From contig OY783198.1 of assembly GCA_963678675.1 (NCBI GenBank), positions 8,386,012-8,450,011 on the forward strand: a stretch of DNA of 64,000 bases. Direction: 5' to 3'. Position 1 is the stretch's first letter. The number at the start of each line of letters is the position of its first letter. Shown here in pieces: positions 19,501 to 29,582 of this stretch. The DNA is from Xiphydria camelus (Eukaryota > Arthropoda > Insecta > Hymenoptera > Xiphydriidae). Below the pieces are notes generated by a model. It did no database searches. It saw only the letters and a program-made list of their open reading frames with translations, and had not been told where the DNA came from. Both the position numbers and the translations under genes were made by a program.

Positions 19501-22500
19501 CATTGACTAGGGGAAAGTCGGGTAGTACAGGACACTTTGATGACCCTCAACTGTTATGGCGGGTAACGATTATCAGAGGAAATGAAAGCGTCCCGTGTTG
19601 TACTCGACTTTCCCCCTAATCGATGTTTGCCAAGTAGGCAGAGAAGGAAGGGGTAGGCTTCTCTTTATTTGATGTACATTGCAACCCTCAGCTCAAACAT
19701 TCTAACTATAGCTACATATGACACGGAGTAAAGATTTGATTAAATTAGTGGTCACGGGCAGGGGAATTCAGATTTAGATACTTGAATTAATAATGTGCTA
19801 GAATAGGGGTTGTATAATTATTTTTATTGCAGATTCGAAAAATTTGGACAAAATTATTTATTCCGTATTTTTTCATTTTTTATTTTCGGCCTCATTTAAC
19901 CCGGAAAACGATATGTCGAAATACAGTACACGTCATCGCGCTGTAAGTCTATCTCTTTCGCACTCTTCGATGACGTCATAACTCAATAGAGAGAAATGTA
20001 TTTATAACTCAGCGAATAATTATTTTTTCGGACATTTTCTTTTTCACGTAATATTGAATATGTATACCGATTACAAATTGAATTTAAAAATATGAATATA
20101 TTTCTATGCAAATACAGTATTGACTACAGCTTGTTTCCGTCAAAAGGTTTGTAATCATTACTACCAAATTATTTAATTCAAGTAACTAAATCGACGTTTC
20201 ACCGCCCGTGATCGCCAATTTAGTCAAATCTATTAATTTTTCTTCCGTGTACTAGTATAGATTTTTATTAAAAAATTTCATTCATTTTATACACACGCGG
20301 AGAAAAGTTTGTGGTAACCACTACCATAATTCATGTGGTAAAATGGAATTATTGCGGCATATGACATTCAGTACCATAAATATTATATGTCGATATTTAC
20401 CATAAGTGTAGTCACATTTTTTATACTTATGGCATAAATAAATAAATATGGTATGCTATAAATATCGACATACATATTTATGGTACTGAAACGTCATATG
20501 CTGCAATAATTCAATCTTACCACATGGATTGTGGGAGTGGTTATCACAAACTTTTCTTTGCGCAGGGCAATAATATACATATGTATCTGCACTGAAAAGT
20601 CGCGTACTTTGTCAGTCCCTGATCGTTATTATCGGCCCCAACGATCAGGGGTACACCATCCAAGTATCCGATGCTCGCAACTTTCCCCCGCGCGTGCATC
20701 AATTTAACGAGTTTAAAGAGCACTTAAGGTATTGTAATTTAGTCAAATTAATGGACATCGTACAACGGACTTCTAATGCTCATATATCAGGGGCAGGCGC
20801 GCTCAGCTCGCGCTGAAGGAACGAGTCACCGGGCACGTTCGACCGCGTGGGGGTAGTCGAGGGTCCGCTGAGAGGACGAGCGTGAGAATCGTTCGCGGGA
20901 AGTAGGATACGGGAGAAGATACGTCGCGGGAGAGGCGGAGAAAGGAAGGTGGAGTGGACGAGGACAGTGCAGAAGGGCAGGAGTGTGTAGGAAGGTTACA
21001 ACACGATAGTAGTCTTCGATCCCTGGCCTCCACGTGATCTCGACAGCGTGTAACGGTAGACAATGTCGTGACCGATAGCTGATATATTGTTGTACTAAAC
21101 GCTTTCCAGCACCGCCGCCGCCGCCACGTCGTGGCCCGACACACAACCGGCAGCCCACCGCGCTCGTGTACGTGAGAGTGGTGATGTCCGACGGACCCGT
21201 GCCGAGGCGAGACTCGTCTCGCCGTGCCGGATACGGCGGCACATATCCGCGCGCGCGCTCGCCTGTGTGGATCGAGAGAGCTTGACAGCGGTCGAAAGGC
21301 AAAAACATGTAAATCCCGGAGAATTCCCGCGCGCGCGCGCGCGCGCGTAAGACGGTGCCCCGATCGATTTGCCGTCCCCCTTTGTGGTCGGGAAAAATGA
21401 TTTAACTGTATATATATGCCAGGAACCGGAGGGGAGACGAGGGGCACGGACCTCCGGTTGTAAAAAAAAGGCCTTTTGCCTCCGTCGTGATGAAATATAC
21501 TCGCTTCTTTCTCGACGCGTCGCCCAGGGAAATTCGCAGGGAGGAACGAGGAGGAAGAAACGGGATAAAGAAGAGCCGAGAGACTCGTTTGCGCGTATTC
21601 GCCCGATTCGCACGAGCACACCTTGCAAATCGGACGCGCGCCGATCGCTATTTCGAGAGCGCGCGACGAATCGTTGGGACCTTGACCGAACTCCGAGGCG
21701 AGCGTGGGTACAGTTGGATTCGCGCGCGTATGTGGAGGAAGGTGGGAATTTCGATCGGGGAACAAAGGATCGAGATCGATCGCCGCGGCGCCCTCGGCTG
21801 GACCGCGCGGATCCTTTCGGTCGCGTGATACGCGCCGGCCGTGCGTGCGCGTATCACCTTTCTCTATTCGTTCGAGGCGCACATCTCGTCGAACCGTTAG
21901 GGACCGCCGGGTAATATACAAGTGACACACACTCTGCCGAGCGACGGAGAATTTTGTCGGCCAGGTGCCCACGGGTCATTGCCACTTTGCCTTTCGTGGT
22001 CATCGACGTCGAATTTCCGTGTGTTCGCGTCGTTGGGGTATCATCCGGTGATTAAGAGCTCGCGCTGAGGCCGTTTAGTGCCGTATCGACACGTCTGAGT
22101 CTATCTTGTGCGGTAAATACGTCGCGGTATGGGGAATCGAATATTTTGACGTCTCTGATATTACCGTTTTAGCGAAGGATTTTTCTCTTGCGATTATTTA
22201 CAGATCTCTCGCGTTCTCCTTATTTTTCTTTCATGTACCTATGGGTATTTCTTAAACCCTCTGTGGTCATGCGCCCGTGCAGTTTCTCGATAGTCACGCA
22301 TGGGTCAAATTGACCCCACTAGTTATGATTGTTATAAGAAGAAGTACAGTCAGCTTCAAAATTGAAGCTTGGATAAAGTGGACCCTTGGTAACTACAGAG
22401 GGTTAAACTATGCTTTTTGTGCATTTAGAGAAATGTATACCTATATATTCTGGAGCACACAACTCAGCTATTTTGGTCATTGAAAGACTGAAAAATTTAG

Positions 22501-24952
22501 ATAAATATATACCTCATTTATTTTTCATCAACGGTAATGCATTAATAGAAGTACGAAGTTTGAATACCAAAGCTGTCTGATAACTTGGGCATTACCTAAG
22601 CGAATGAGAGAGAAGAAGAGTCTATCCTAATGTCATATATACCACCGCGAACTACGTTCGACTCCGAGAGGAGTTGAATTGAGCTGCCATCTGAGGACCT
22701 TGATATACGCCCTTTTATTTTGTAAAGGCATTTTTTAGCCCATATACGACCTTTTGGCACCAGTGACGCGGTATTCTTTCACGCTTCTTATCGCGAAATC
22801 AATTATCGTTCAACTAAACCAGTTTATTTTCAAGAAAGAAATAGCGAGCTCCTTTTAACGCAGCGTCGACCCACCCGAGCAAAACGTTCGGTCGGCCCGA
22901 TAAAACGCGGATACTTTCAACAGAACAAACTTCTTTAGGAATAGCAGACCATTTTTCTATGGATGTAGGCATTCGTCGCGAGGTACTCGGATGCGTCAAA
23001 GTTGACGTAGTCAATGATATCCCCGTAGCGGAGCGCAACGGTGTCGACACGGACGAGAAATGACCGTTACTTCGTTCAATCGAACGAATCCTTTCGGGGA
23101 GTCAACGCGAGGCAGGGGTTGGATCCGCGCGCGGCGGGGCAGGACAACGTCGAGACGCTTCGACGACGATCGTAGGTGACGGCGAGCGGATTCGAGTAGC
23201 GGACCGTGCGGCGTGCCGCAAGACGGTACGCCCAAGGACGACAGCGATATAAACGCTCCGCGCGTTCTCGTCTCTCGTCCGTCGGGTCGGGGGAGAAAAA
23301 AGAACCGCGCACGATATGCTCTCGGTACTCGTGCCGAACGAATTCCCGCCGAGATGCCGTAGCCCTGTCCGGTCCTCCGTTGATGCCTATTCTTTGGAAT
23401 TTCGTCGAAGGTCCGCGACGCGAGCGCCTCGGCGGTATCGCCGTCGCACGTGCGCCGGAATGGGAGTAAAAAGGACCGGAGAACGAAAATGAAAGAGAGG
23501 AGGAAAGAGCGAGTAGTCGAAGAGGAATTTCGTTGCTTGGAAGGGCGCGCTTGGACCTTGGAAGGCGGGCTTTCGAGTTGACGAATAACAATTTCAAGCA
23601 GTCACATTGAGTTCGATTATAATTATGACGTTGCTTGTGTTTTTGGGCTCGTATAGACTTCTTTGTAAACAACTAAGCAGTATTCGCGAATGAGTATTTT
23701 ACTATTCGTAGGTACGTAAGTTTGCCTTAAGCGCGATAAGTTCACGAGTAACAAAAAAGTGAAAGAAAAGGGGGAAAGCAAATATTGAAAATGAACTTTC
23801 AATTACAATTCTGTACCTCACATTGCATAACTCAGGCCTCGCAGCTCCTATTTAGTTCATTTCAGGGAAAATAGGGGAAATTTTGATCAGAAAAAGAGGG
23901 ATAAATTATATCCCATGTTATATATTATATAACTTAAACCTGAGTATAACAATCTAATGTAAGGAGAAGAGACCATTTGTCGAATCGAGTTTCTGATAAG
24001 AAATATCAATTCAACCAGGTTATTATATTTTGAGCGAAATATTGATGCAAGAAGATGAAGTACGAGTTACATTATTTTAGCAAAAACAAAAATTGACCAT
24101 TTCGACCCACTTTACGTGATTTGAAACAATGAGAGGACAAATTCAACTGAGGAGCTGAATAATAAGAGGTTTTACGAGGAAAATATCGAATTGTAGGGGA
24201 AGAAGGAGAAAATCGTTATTTTTCGGGTGAAAAGGGGGAAACTTAAAAAAAATAGGGAAATAGAGGGAAATAGGGGACACACCATTAAGCCTGATAATTA
24301 CGATTATCTCGTAATCTTTTCACGTTAGTCCCGCATTTATACCGAATTATTTTCATCAAAACACAGCTTTCAAAAGAAGAGCCGAAAGATAATGAGCTAA
24401 CGACATTTTCAAAGTGGAGCTCAACTCCCGAATCCGCGATTACTACGTCGTTCCAAGACACAGACATCGGTACAGGATCCAAATAATCGTTACCTCCGCA
24501 GATGACGTCGGCCAAATTCGTCTGAACCGCCTGATGAGTGACGTCACCGTCCCTGAGGGTCAGCATCTCGCCGTGAACAAGAGCCATGGCCTCGTCGTTG
24601 CTCATCAGCATTCCACCTTGGCCTCGCGTGCTGGTCGGCACCTCCCTGGAGCTCCTCCTGGAACTCCCGGAGTCGCGACGAAGTCGCCTCGTCTCCGGCG
24701 TGACGACGAAGTAGCCCTGCGAGCTGTGGTAGATCTTGCGCTCCTGCATGAGTTTGGCGAGGGCGTCGTAAACGAGTTCTCTGCTGGGCCTCTGCATCGC
24801 GGGGAAGGCGTTTCTCAGGGCGGCTCTCAGGGTGTCAAGGGTGGCCGCTTGTCTCTGCGACGTCAGCTCCAGGATGGACCAGCACAGCGCCTCCGGAAGG
24901 GGCGTGAACTGGCCCTGAGACACCGGCGCGACCAGACAGTCTTCGATGTCGC
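15354..24952 (-). CDS. Storkhead-box winged-helix protein (knockout/STOX orthologue), partial
   Basis: Four minus-strand exons: 24952-24494, 19387-19150, 17440-16654 and 16559-15354, joined in exact phase to about 895 residues with a TAG stop. The first exon found carries the storkhead winged helix, a FoxO-like DNA-binding fold: FTPLPEALCWSILELT, then PSRELVYDALAKLMQERKIY and SSQGYFVVTPET, close to the L..QERKIYHT..GYFIVTP pattern of vertebrate STOX1/2. The other exons are rich in Ser, Arg, Asn, Pro and Lys and probably disordered. The family includes Drosophila knockout, linked to motor innervation of muscle, and C. elegans HAM-1, which acts in neuroblast division; a nuclear role in neuronal development is inferred. 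The exon starting at 24952 has a two-base overhang and continues an upstream exon that should encode the N-terminal storkhead region (F.....N...FW type). I did not find that exon, so the start is unknown. Confidence 0.87.
16560..16653 (-). other. Short intron of storkhead gene
   Basis: A 94-base intron between CACAAG|GTTAGC and TTTCCAG|GTG. A purine run (plus strand A12) near 16624-16636 lies inside. Confidence 0.8.
16654..17440 (-). CDS. Storkhead protein, Ser/Arg-rich exon
   Basis: 787 bases: one base completing the previous codon, then 262 codons ending SSNSSPQHK in phase 0. Near its start it reads NIDPSIFSQGFSGIFSEKIG and LLSRLFRRSSRRKG, and continues MGTFSAQYPPTEWFNP. It is then dominated by Ser/Arg repeats such as RRHRRQASGDSSS. 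The start at 17440 was chosen because CTCTCGGAG|C gives the single base needed after the upstream exon's AG end and keeps this frame; the acceptor is weak. The frame is also open to 17475, where TTAG could be an alternative acceptor in another phase. Confidence 0.78.
17441..19149 (-). other. Storkhead intron with piggyBac-like MITE
   Basis: About 1.7 kb, mostly AT-rich. It contains the TTAA-flanked MITE at 18448-18906. No exon was recognised, although a very short one cannot be excluded. Confidence 0.6.
18448..18906. repeat. piggyBac-like MITE, TTAA-flanked, long form
   Basis: TTAA at 18444-18447 and 18907-18910. Left end CCCTCTGTGGTCACC; right end, complement strand, CTCTTCGTAGTCACACGTCC. 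The TTAA duplication and CCCT start are diagnostic of the piggyBac superfamily. Related short form at 22256-22402. Confidence 0.75.
19150..19387 (-). CDS. Storkhead protein, second exon found
   Basis: Acceptor GCTTTTGCTTCAG; donor TTCAG|GTGACG. The first two bases complete the codon left by the winged-helix exon (CGGAG|GTAAT gives G-G-N-P). It reads NPNDKVLFARCRSVPGRLER, then RRHSLRLWGSARRLHRSGSS, and ends TSEFGLGEGLF. Basic and serine-rich. Confidence 0.85.
19831..20070. repeat. Dispersed repeat, also at 57040-57385 and 58930-59110
   Basis: Shares, in opposite orientation, ATTTTCGGCCTCAT / ATGAGGCC-type motifs, CAAATTTTTC, TGACGTCAT and TTCGCG.ATAATTA with the two other copies. Single-stranded ends were not clearly defined. 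Confidence 0.6.
20295..20563. repeat. Palindromic MITE
   Basis: Ends GCGGAGAAAAGTTTGTGGTA and near-complement at 20545-20563. The arms pair through TGACATTCAGTACCATAAAT and the ATGTCGATATTTA segment. Confidence 0.8.
20800..22110. other. CpG-rich block in storkhead intron
   Basis: Strongly GC- and CpG-rich with a 20-bp CG alternating run at 21328-21347. Minus-strand open frames of up to 389 codons (20803-21972) have arginine-rich, low-information translations and no domains, so they are read as non-coding. It may be an internal promoter or enhancer. Confidence 0.4.
21328..21347. repeat. (CG)n run
   Basis: Twenty bases of alternating C and G, a sequence able to adopt Z-DNA. Similar runs occur at 50306-50324 and near 39906. 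Confidence 0.9.
22256..22402. repeat. piggyBac-like MITE, short form
   Basis: TTAA on both sides (22252-22255 and 22403-22406) and inverted ends A-CCCTCTGTGG / CTACAGAGGG. It shares GTGCAGTTTCTCGATAGTCA-type interior with the right part of 18448-18906. Confidence 0.75.
22830..23660. other. Second CpG-rich block in storkhead intron
   Basis: GC-rich unique-looking DNA. The minus-strand open frame 23076-23672 (198 codons) lacks recognisable protein features. No exon consistent with the storkhead phases seen. Confidence 0.35.
23831..24294. repeat. hAT-like dispersed repeat, copy 1
   Basis: Ends TCAGGCCTCGCAGCTCC and, on the other strand, TCAGGCTTAATGGTGTGTCC. Near-terminal TATTTC/AGGGAAA motifs occur at both sides. 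The interior matches 41972-42395 over several hundred bases, including GAGACCATTTGTCGAA and TGATGCAAG. Confidence 0.7.
24494..24952 (-). CDS. Storkhead protein, winged-helix exon
   Basis: Acceptor TTTATGTTTCAG; donor TGCGGAG|GTAACG. Two bases complete an upstream codon, then DIEDCLVAPVSQGQFTPLPE leads into the winged helix (about residues 18-85 of this exon). After VTPET come R/S-rich linker residues and the conserved-looking DVTHQAVQTNLADVICGG. The open frame runs on past the donor, but only the spliced form is in phase with 19387. Confidence 0.9.
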
Positions 24953-25083
24953 CTGAAACATAAATAGGAAGCGATCGTGAGGCTAAAGTATTTACGGCTT
25001 AGGTTTATTAAAGAGGCTTAAAGTATTAAAGTATTTTGGTATCTGCAGTTACGATGAATGCGCGGTGCTTCATTGCTAGTTAC

Positions 25084-25293
25084 ACTGTAAAAAAATTGCA
25101 TTAAAATTAATACAATTGTATATAAAGCTTTTATGCAATACCTGATTATGACCATTAATATACTCCGTTATGAAATTTACGAGGGCAGTTTCATAAGGAA
25201 ATATATTAATTTTCACGTACATATGAACAATAATCACGTATTGGGAAAAAGCTTTATATAAAAGTTTATAAAAAATACAATTTTTTTTACAGT
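25084..25293. repeat. MITE, ACTGTAAAAAAATTG ends
   Basis: Left ACTGTAAAAAAATTGCATT and right complement ACTGTAAAAAAAATTGTATT. Interior arms share AAGCTTT..ATA.AA. Confidence 0.7.
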
Positions 25294-25347
25294 ACACATA
25301 TGCGTTTCAGTTACTAATATGGGTTGACTTAAAATTAGGTGTATTTT

Positions 25348-25569
25348 ACACTGAACAAAAAATTGCTTCATCGAAATTAATGTGTTTTTGGAAAGTCGTA
25401 AGTGTACATTTATTCGTTTCAAATAAATGCCTATTTCATCGAAATATTATTCAATTAAATTGATCATATTTATATACGTCCAAACGATATTCATTCCAAT
25501 CGAATAAATGTGCTTTTAGGACTATTCAAAAACACGTTTAATTGACTCGATTACATTTTTTCTCAGTAT
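25348..25569. repeat. MITE, CACTGA / CTCAGT ends
   Basis: ACACTGAACAAAAAATTGC at left and TTTTTTCTCAGT at right; arms contain AATAAATG..CTTTT inverted about the centre. Member of the CACTGAG group. Confidence 0.65.
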
Positions 25570-26128
25570 GAATGAATTCTATCAAGTGTCATTGAATATG
25601 CACCGGAGTGAAACGGGTTATCAGGCCATAGGGGCAGTTGTCCGTCGCTCCTGGCAACTCGAAATATTATTCAGCTACCATGACTGTCGTAAAGTCACTC
25701 CTACGATCATACAACCCGTCCTACTCGTATGCATCAGCTGAGACATACTACAGTATATGGATCGATATACGCGCAATTAACCGCGCGTTTTTCTCGGAAC
25801 ACAACGGAATCGCTATTGAGAAGGGTCCTCGGGTTAACGATATCTGTAAAGTGCTCGTATGGAAGCACTAACGCCCGCGAGGCACGATAATTTCGTGCTG
25901 AGAAATTGATGGGGCTCGATAGCGAGTAGAACTCGTGGGGAATGAAGTCTATTTCCTTTCCGACTTCTGTAACTACGTAGCGTAACGAGTTTCAATGTGT
26001 ATACTCATGGCGATACAATGCGTTTCGTTAACGGATGCGCAGCATGTGGTATCTTCTTGCATCATGCTCTAGGGTACGAGCAAACACTCGCATTAGATCA
26101 ATTTGTATGTATATTACACGAAGTAAGA

Positions 26129-26500
26129 TATTTCATCGTATTTGGTAAGCATTCGTTAATTTTCACTTTCTTTTTCAGGTAAACATCAAATTGGTCATTG
26201 ATAAATCTATCAGCAAGATGCCCAAGACACATTGGATACTTTGGGTTAGTCGCAAAGGACATAGGTTCGTGAGATCTTGTTTTGATCATTTCAAAATAAC
26301 GTAAGAATGATAACACCTGAATCGTACCATTTTTTCCCGAATTCTCGAGACAATCCTCGCCTCCTCCCAAATCTACAATCACGGTTACACCCGGTGTCAT
26401 GCATAATGTGAAAAAGAAGTTCCTTGACTTTTTCAGGTTTTCCAATCTGAAATAGCCAAATAGCCAGAATTCCCTGACCGCTGGACACCGTTTCATACCT
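26129..26500 (-). repeat. hAT-like element remnant with open frame
   Basis: The complement-strand end CAGCGGTCAGGGAATTCTGG and the motif TTGACTTTTTCAGGTTTTCC match subterminal motifs of the hAT-like elements at 35843-36637 and 40477-41014. An open frame runs 26631-26098 through it (VIVDLGGGEDCLENSGKNG... DQFDVYLKKK). I do not recognise its protein family. It may be a fragment of the element's own gene or chance. Confidence 0.4.
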
Positions 26501-27400
26501 AAACTATAGACAATTGAACCCTCCCACAGTCGAACACCTCGATCGAAGGCACGTGCCAAGAGTAACACATACGTACAGGCGCAGGCGATCGCCCAGCAAC
26601 AGTCGTACAACCAGTCGGCGTTGTTCTCCAACTTCTAACGAGGAGAAGACTCCGCGCTGTACTCCGCCGCCCGAGTTTCCCCGCTCGAAAAATCCCCCGT
26701 CGTGACCGCGCGGGCGAGACGGAGCGCGCGAATAGTTGCATATCGAGAGAGCGCGCGCACTGATCCCCCCGCACGCGGGGCATCGATATTCCGCCGGCGC
26801 GGAAACACGCCTTTCGTACGAGCCTCAAGTCGGGAGCATTTATCTGCGCCGCGCTCTCACAGATCTCGTTGGCACGTGAGCTCCGCGCGGCTTCAGCCTC
26901 TATACGAGCGCGCGCGGTTTATGTATAGAAAGCAGGCGAGACCGCTGGACCGTTCGCGCGCGTATAGCTTGGTACGAGGTATCTGTGCGGGTCTGTAGGT
27001 ATAGCGAGCAGACGGGATGGGGTGTATAAGGTAGGACGCGGTAGGAACACAATTCGCACGCCATAAATTCAGAGCTATGGTATAATTAATTGAGACACGT
27101 CCCCGAACGATCCGGTATGCTTGCTTCGTGCAGCCGAACACCGAGTACCCATGAGTACGTATGTAATAGCGGCCGGATAGCGCGCGGAGGTATCGCAGTG
27201 AGCGAGGGGCGCTTCTGCGCGATCGGCTGTGCACTCGTGCCTGCATATTCCGCGCGTGCGCGAGCGACCCGTGCCGCGCGCGTTGACCGTTCCACGACGA
27301 AGAGCCATCGAGCGGAGCCCGGTAGAGCGTTGGGAGAATTCTTCTTCGGTTCTCTTCGCTGGTAATGGGCATGTTCACAACTTTTTGTACAACTGTTTAA
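26501..27400. other. CpG-rich block, no gene supported
   Basis: Arginine/serine-rich open frames on both strands reflect base composition. No domain or splice-consistent exon was found. Confidence 0.35.
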
Positions 27401-27780
27401 AGCGCGTGAATCGGAAGATTAGGGTATTAAAGTAATGTAGGTAAAAAATGGGTAATTAAAAAAATGGTTTTCCAGTATTTTTAAGATGTTAAAAAAGGCA
27501 TTCGTTTTAAAGCGTCGCACTTTCACCGCCATTTTAACTGACCAATCAGAGTCGGGCAACAGATTCTCCACCATTCACAAACCCGGGTTTGGGCCCTTGC
27601 CAGTGGCTTTAGTGATGTCACTAAGGATTTCGTTTGAATCGAAGTCAAACTTTAAACATTAAAAAAAAAAGAAATTAGTGCTCAGAAAAAAAAAACAAAC
27701 ACATCTTATTAATAAGCACAAAAAGTATTAACGAATGAGCAAAAAAAATCGTGACCATGCCCATTGCGCGCGTGTAGTCT
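27401..27780. other. AT-rich spacer
   Basis: Poly-A runs near 27661-27700 and otherwise unassigned sequence. Confidence 0.3.
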
Positions 27781-27960
27781 TGTTTGCCGGGACATTTCGC
27801 GCGCCGCGATATAAGCTGAGTGCGAGAGCGCCGGTGGGAGACGCGTTCGCAGACAGTCGCGTTGGTCAGTCGCCGCCGGTAGCGGTTCGAAAGATATCGA
27901 TATGAATAAATGTCGAGTTCTGTGCTCGGTTTGACTGATGCGCGGTAGCCGTACAGGTTT
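27781..27960 (+). promoter_or_regulatory. Possible plus-strand core promoter
   Basis: GATATAAGC at 27809-27817, followed by GC-rich DNA and an initiator-like GGTCAGTCGC around 27866-27875. The first ATG downstream (27902) opens only ten codons. There is no supported downstream exon, so this could be a non-coding RNA start or chance. Confidence 0.2.
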
Positions 27961-28399
27961 GAGCGATTATTGTATTAACCGGGATTGCATTAAACCAATT
28001 CTACCGTAGATGGAATGCTCTGCTCAATTGGGATTAGATTTACGATGGGGTTTTCCCTGTTGACTCGACTGTATTCGTGTCAATTCGAATATATTTCTCA
28101 AGATGTTACGGTATGTACATATATTAGAGTGTCGACTTGGTTGGGAGGGAAAGAGGTTCCTCAAAGCTTCCCATTGAAAATTTATAGGCTGTCTTGTTTG
28201 TACACGCCTATTACTACTTCTACTAGACTTATTCGTAATACCCCTACCTTCGAAGAATAGTATAGGATATGTTGATATGTTTGGAACGATTGAAGCAAGA
28301 AGGGAGAAAATAATTTATCTTCAAACAATCGTCGGGTATTTCTATACCGAGAGAAATAGCGAGCCGATGCGGGTAAATTTGCATTTGTAGACTAGCGGA
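27961..28399. other. Unassigned AT-rich DNA
   Basis: No gene or repeat recognised; an 81-codon plus-strand open frame (28015-28260) has no features. Confidence 0.3.
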
Positions 28400-28492
28400 A
28401 AAAAATGAGGCACGGTGACTGAATCGGGTCTCGAACTCGGGACCTTCCGCTATCCAAGCGACTGCTCTAACGCTACTGAGAGATCCAGACCC
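28400..28492 (-). repeat. tRNA-related sequence (SINE head or tRNA pseudogene)
   Basis: On the minus strand the sequence has a tRNA-like layout: GGTCTGGATCTCTCAGTAG (A-box area), GTTAGAGCAGTCGC, a loop TTGGATA whose middle triplet is GGA, and a T-arm AGTTCGAGACCC (B box). The acceptor stem does not pair well, and a serine tRNA would need a long variable arm, which is missing. It is therefore read as a RNA polymerase III promoter of a SINE or a dead tRNA. Confidence 0.5.
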
Positions 28493-29327
28493 TGCCTATT
28501 TTCTCTGTAAGCCATCAATTAATGTCAAAATCCTACATTACTTGTATGATTCCATAGTTTTTCCAGTATAGGTACTTGTATGATGAAAAAAAGGAATAGT
28601 GAAATCAAGTAAATTTTATTTTAGTCGAACAAAGAACCCCAGTCGGAGAACCCCCATAATTTAGAGTGATAGAGTCGCTACACACGACCTAAGTAGTTAG
28701 AGCCATCTACAAGAGAACAGCGGCTTTCAATGCAACGTCCTAATACAATCCATACATGACGAAAACCACATATGGATCAGGTATATAGAAAATATATAGA
28801 TTCCGCTTGGGACTTTCTAGTCAAAATGGCATAATTTTTGTATAATTAAAACTAAATGGAATTAATATTTCGAAATTCTCACCGGTACCCCAAATCGACA
28901 AGACCTATATATCGAGATACATACGACTCTAGCGGCGAATTGTAAGAAGTGTGCCTTTGTTTGGAAAGGATGACCGAAGGAGTCGCGAAGACCGAGAAGC
29001 TGGTTGTCCTTCCGGTCACGTTCGATCGTGGCTCGACTTCGTTCGTATACACGGTCCAAAACACACACCACCGCGGCTCTCGTCGTCCCGTCCCTCCGGA
29101 AAAGTATGGATTATTCTAAACGTCCTACCGGTTCGAAGCCTTGAAATTCCGGGCGTATCCGAGACTCGGTTCTACCACACGACTAGAATGCTTAATGCAT
29201 CCGAGATCCGAGAACGCAACGTCGCGTGGAATATCGCGCGATGACGAATCAAAAAGACTGGTCATGAGCCAAATGGATATACTCTCGACAAGTTCTCTCT
29301 ACGCGAGCTTTCGCGTATTTAAAAGTA
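28493..29327. other. Spacer, partly CpG-rich (28860-29250)
   Basis: Mixed composition with overlapping short open frames on both strands that lack features. Confidence 0.3.
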
Positions 29328-29582
29328 CACCGAGAAAACAGTTTGATGATAGTCAATAAATGTAATTTCAAATACGGCGAAATAAATATTTCGTTACGAT
29401 AAGAAAATATACGTATGTTATAATTATTAAAATGTTTATTCCATTTAAATTGGTGCCTCAAAGGATGTCATTATGCCAAATAAATATTGTAATAATTAAT
29501 ATTTATTTGTTCCGATGAAATGTTTATTTTGCTATATTCAGACAAACATTTATTAACTACAAATAAACTGTTTTCACTGTGT
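29328..29582. repeat. MITE, ACACCGAGAAAACAGT ends
   Basis: Left ACACCGAGAAAACAGTTTG and right complement ACACAGTGAAAACAGTTT. Inner arms carry AATAAATAT and AATGTTTATT motifs. A partial copy ends at 42727 (AGACTGTTTTCTCGGTG). Confidence 0.75.

Larger units (their letters stand above)
19388..24493 (-). other. Large storkhead intron: MITEs and CpG-rich islands
   Basis: 5.1 kb. It contains a repeat also seen near 57 and 59 kb (19831-20070), a palindromic MITE (20295-20563), a CpG-rich block (20800-22110) with a CG dinucleotide run, a short piggyBac-like MITE (22256-22402), a second CpG-rich block (22830-23660) and a hAT-like repeat (23831-24294) that ends about 200 bases from the winged-helix exon donor. 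Long open frames in the CpG-rich blocks are compositional. Confidence 0.6.
24953..26128. other. Upstream of winged-helix exon: two MITEs, no exon
   Basis: AT-rich. It contains MITEs 25084-25293 and 25348-25569, then moderately unique DNA (25600-26100) with no supported open frame. The missing N-terminal storkhead exon was searched for on the minus strand and not recognised. Confidence 0.5.

Noticed and set aside
20803..21972. 389-codon minus-strand open frame in the CpG-rich block
   Set aside because: The translation is rich in Arg, Ser, His and Pro with no domain or even hydrophobic pattern, other frames are open too, and CpG-rich DNA lacks stop codons by composition. It lies inside the storkhead intron between two exons joined in exact phase.
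23076..23672. 198-codon minus-strand open frame
   Set aside because: Same compositional effect in a GC-rich island; no family features and no splice sites fitting the storkhead frame.
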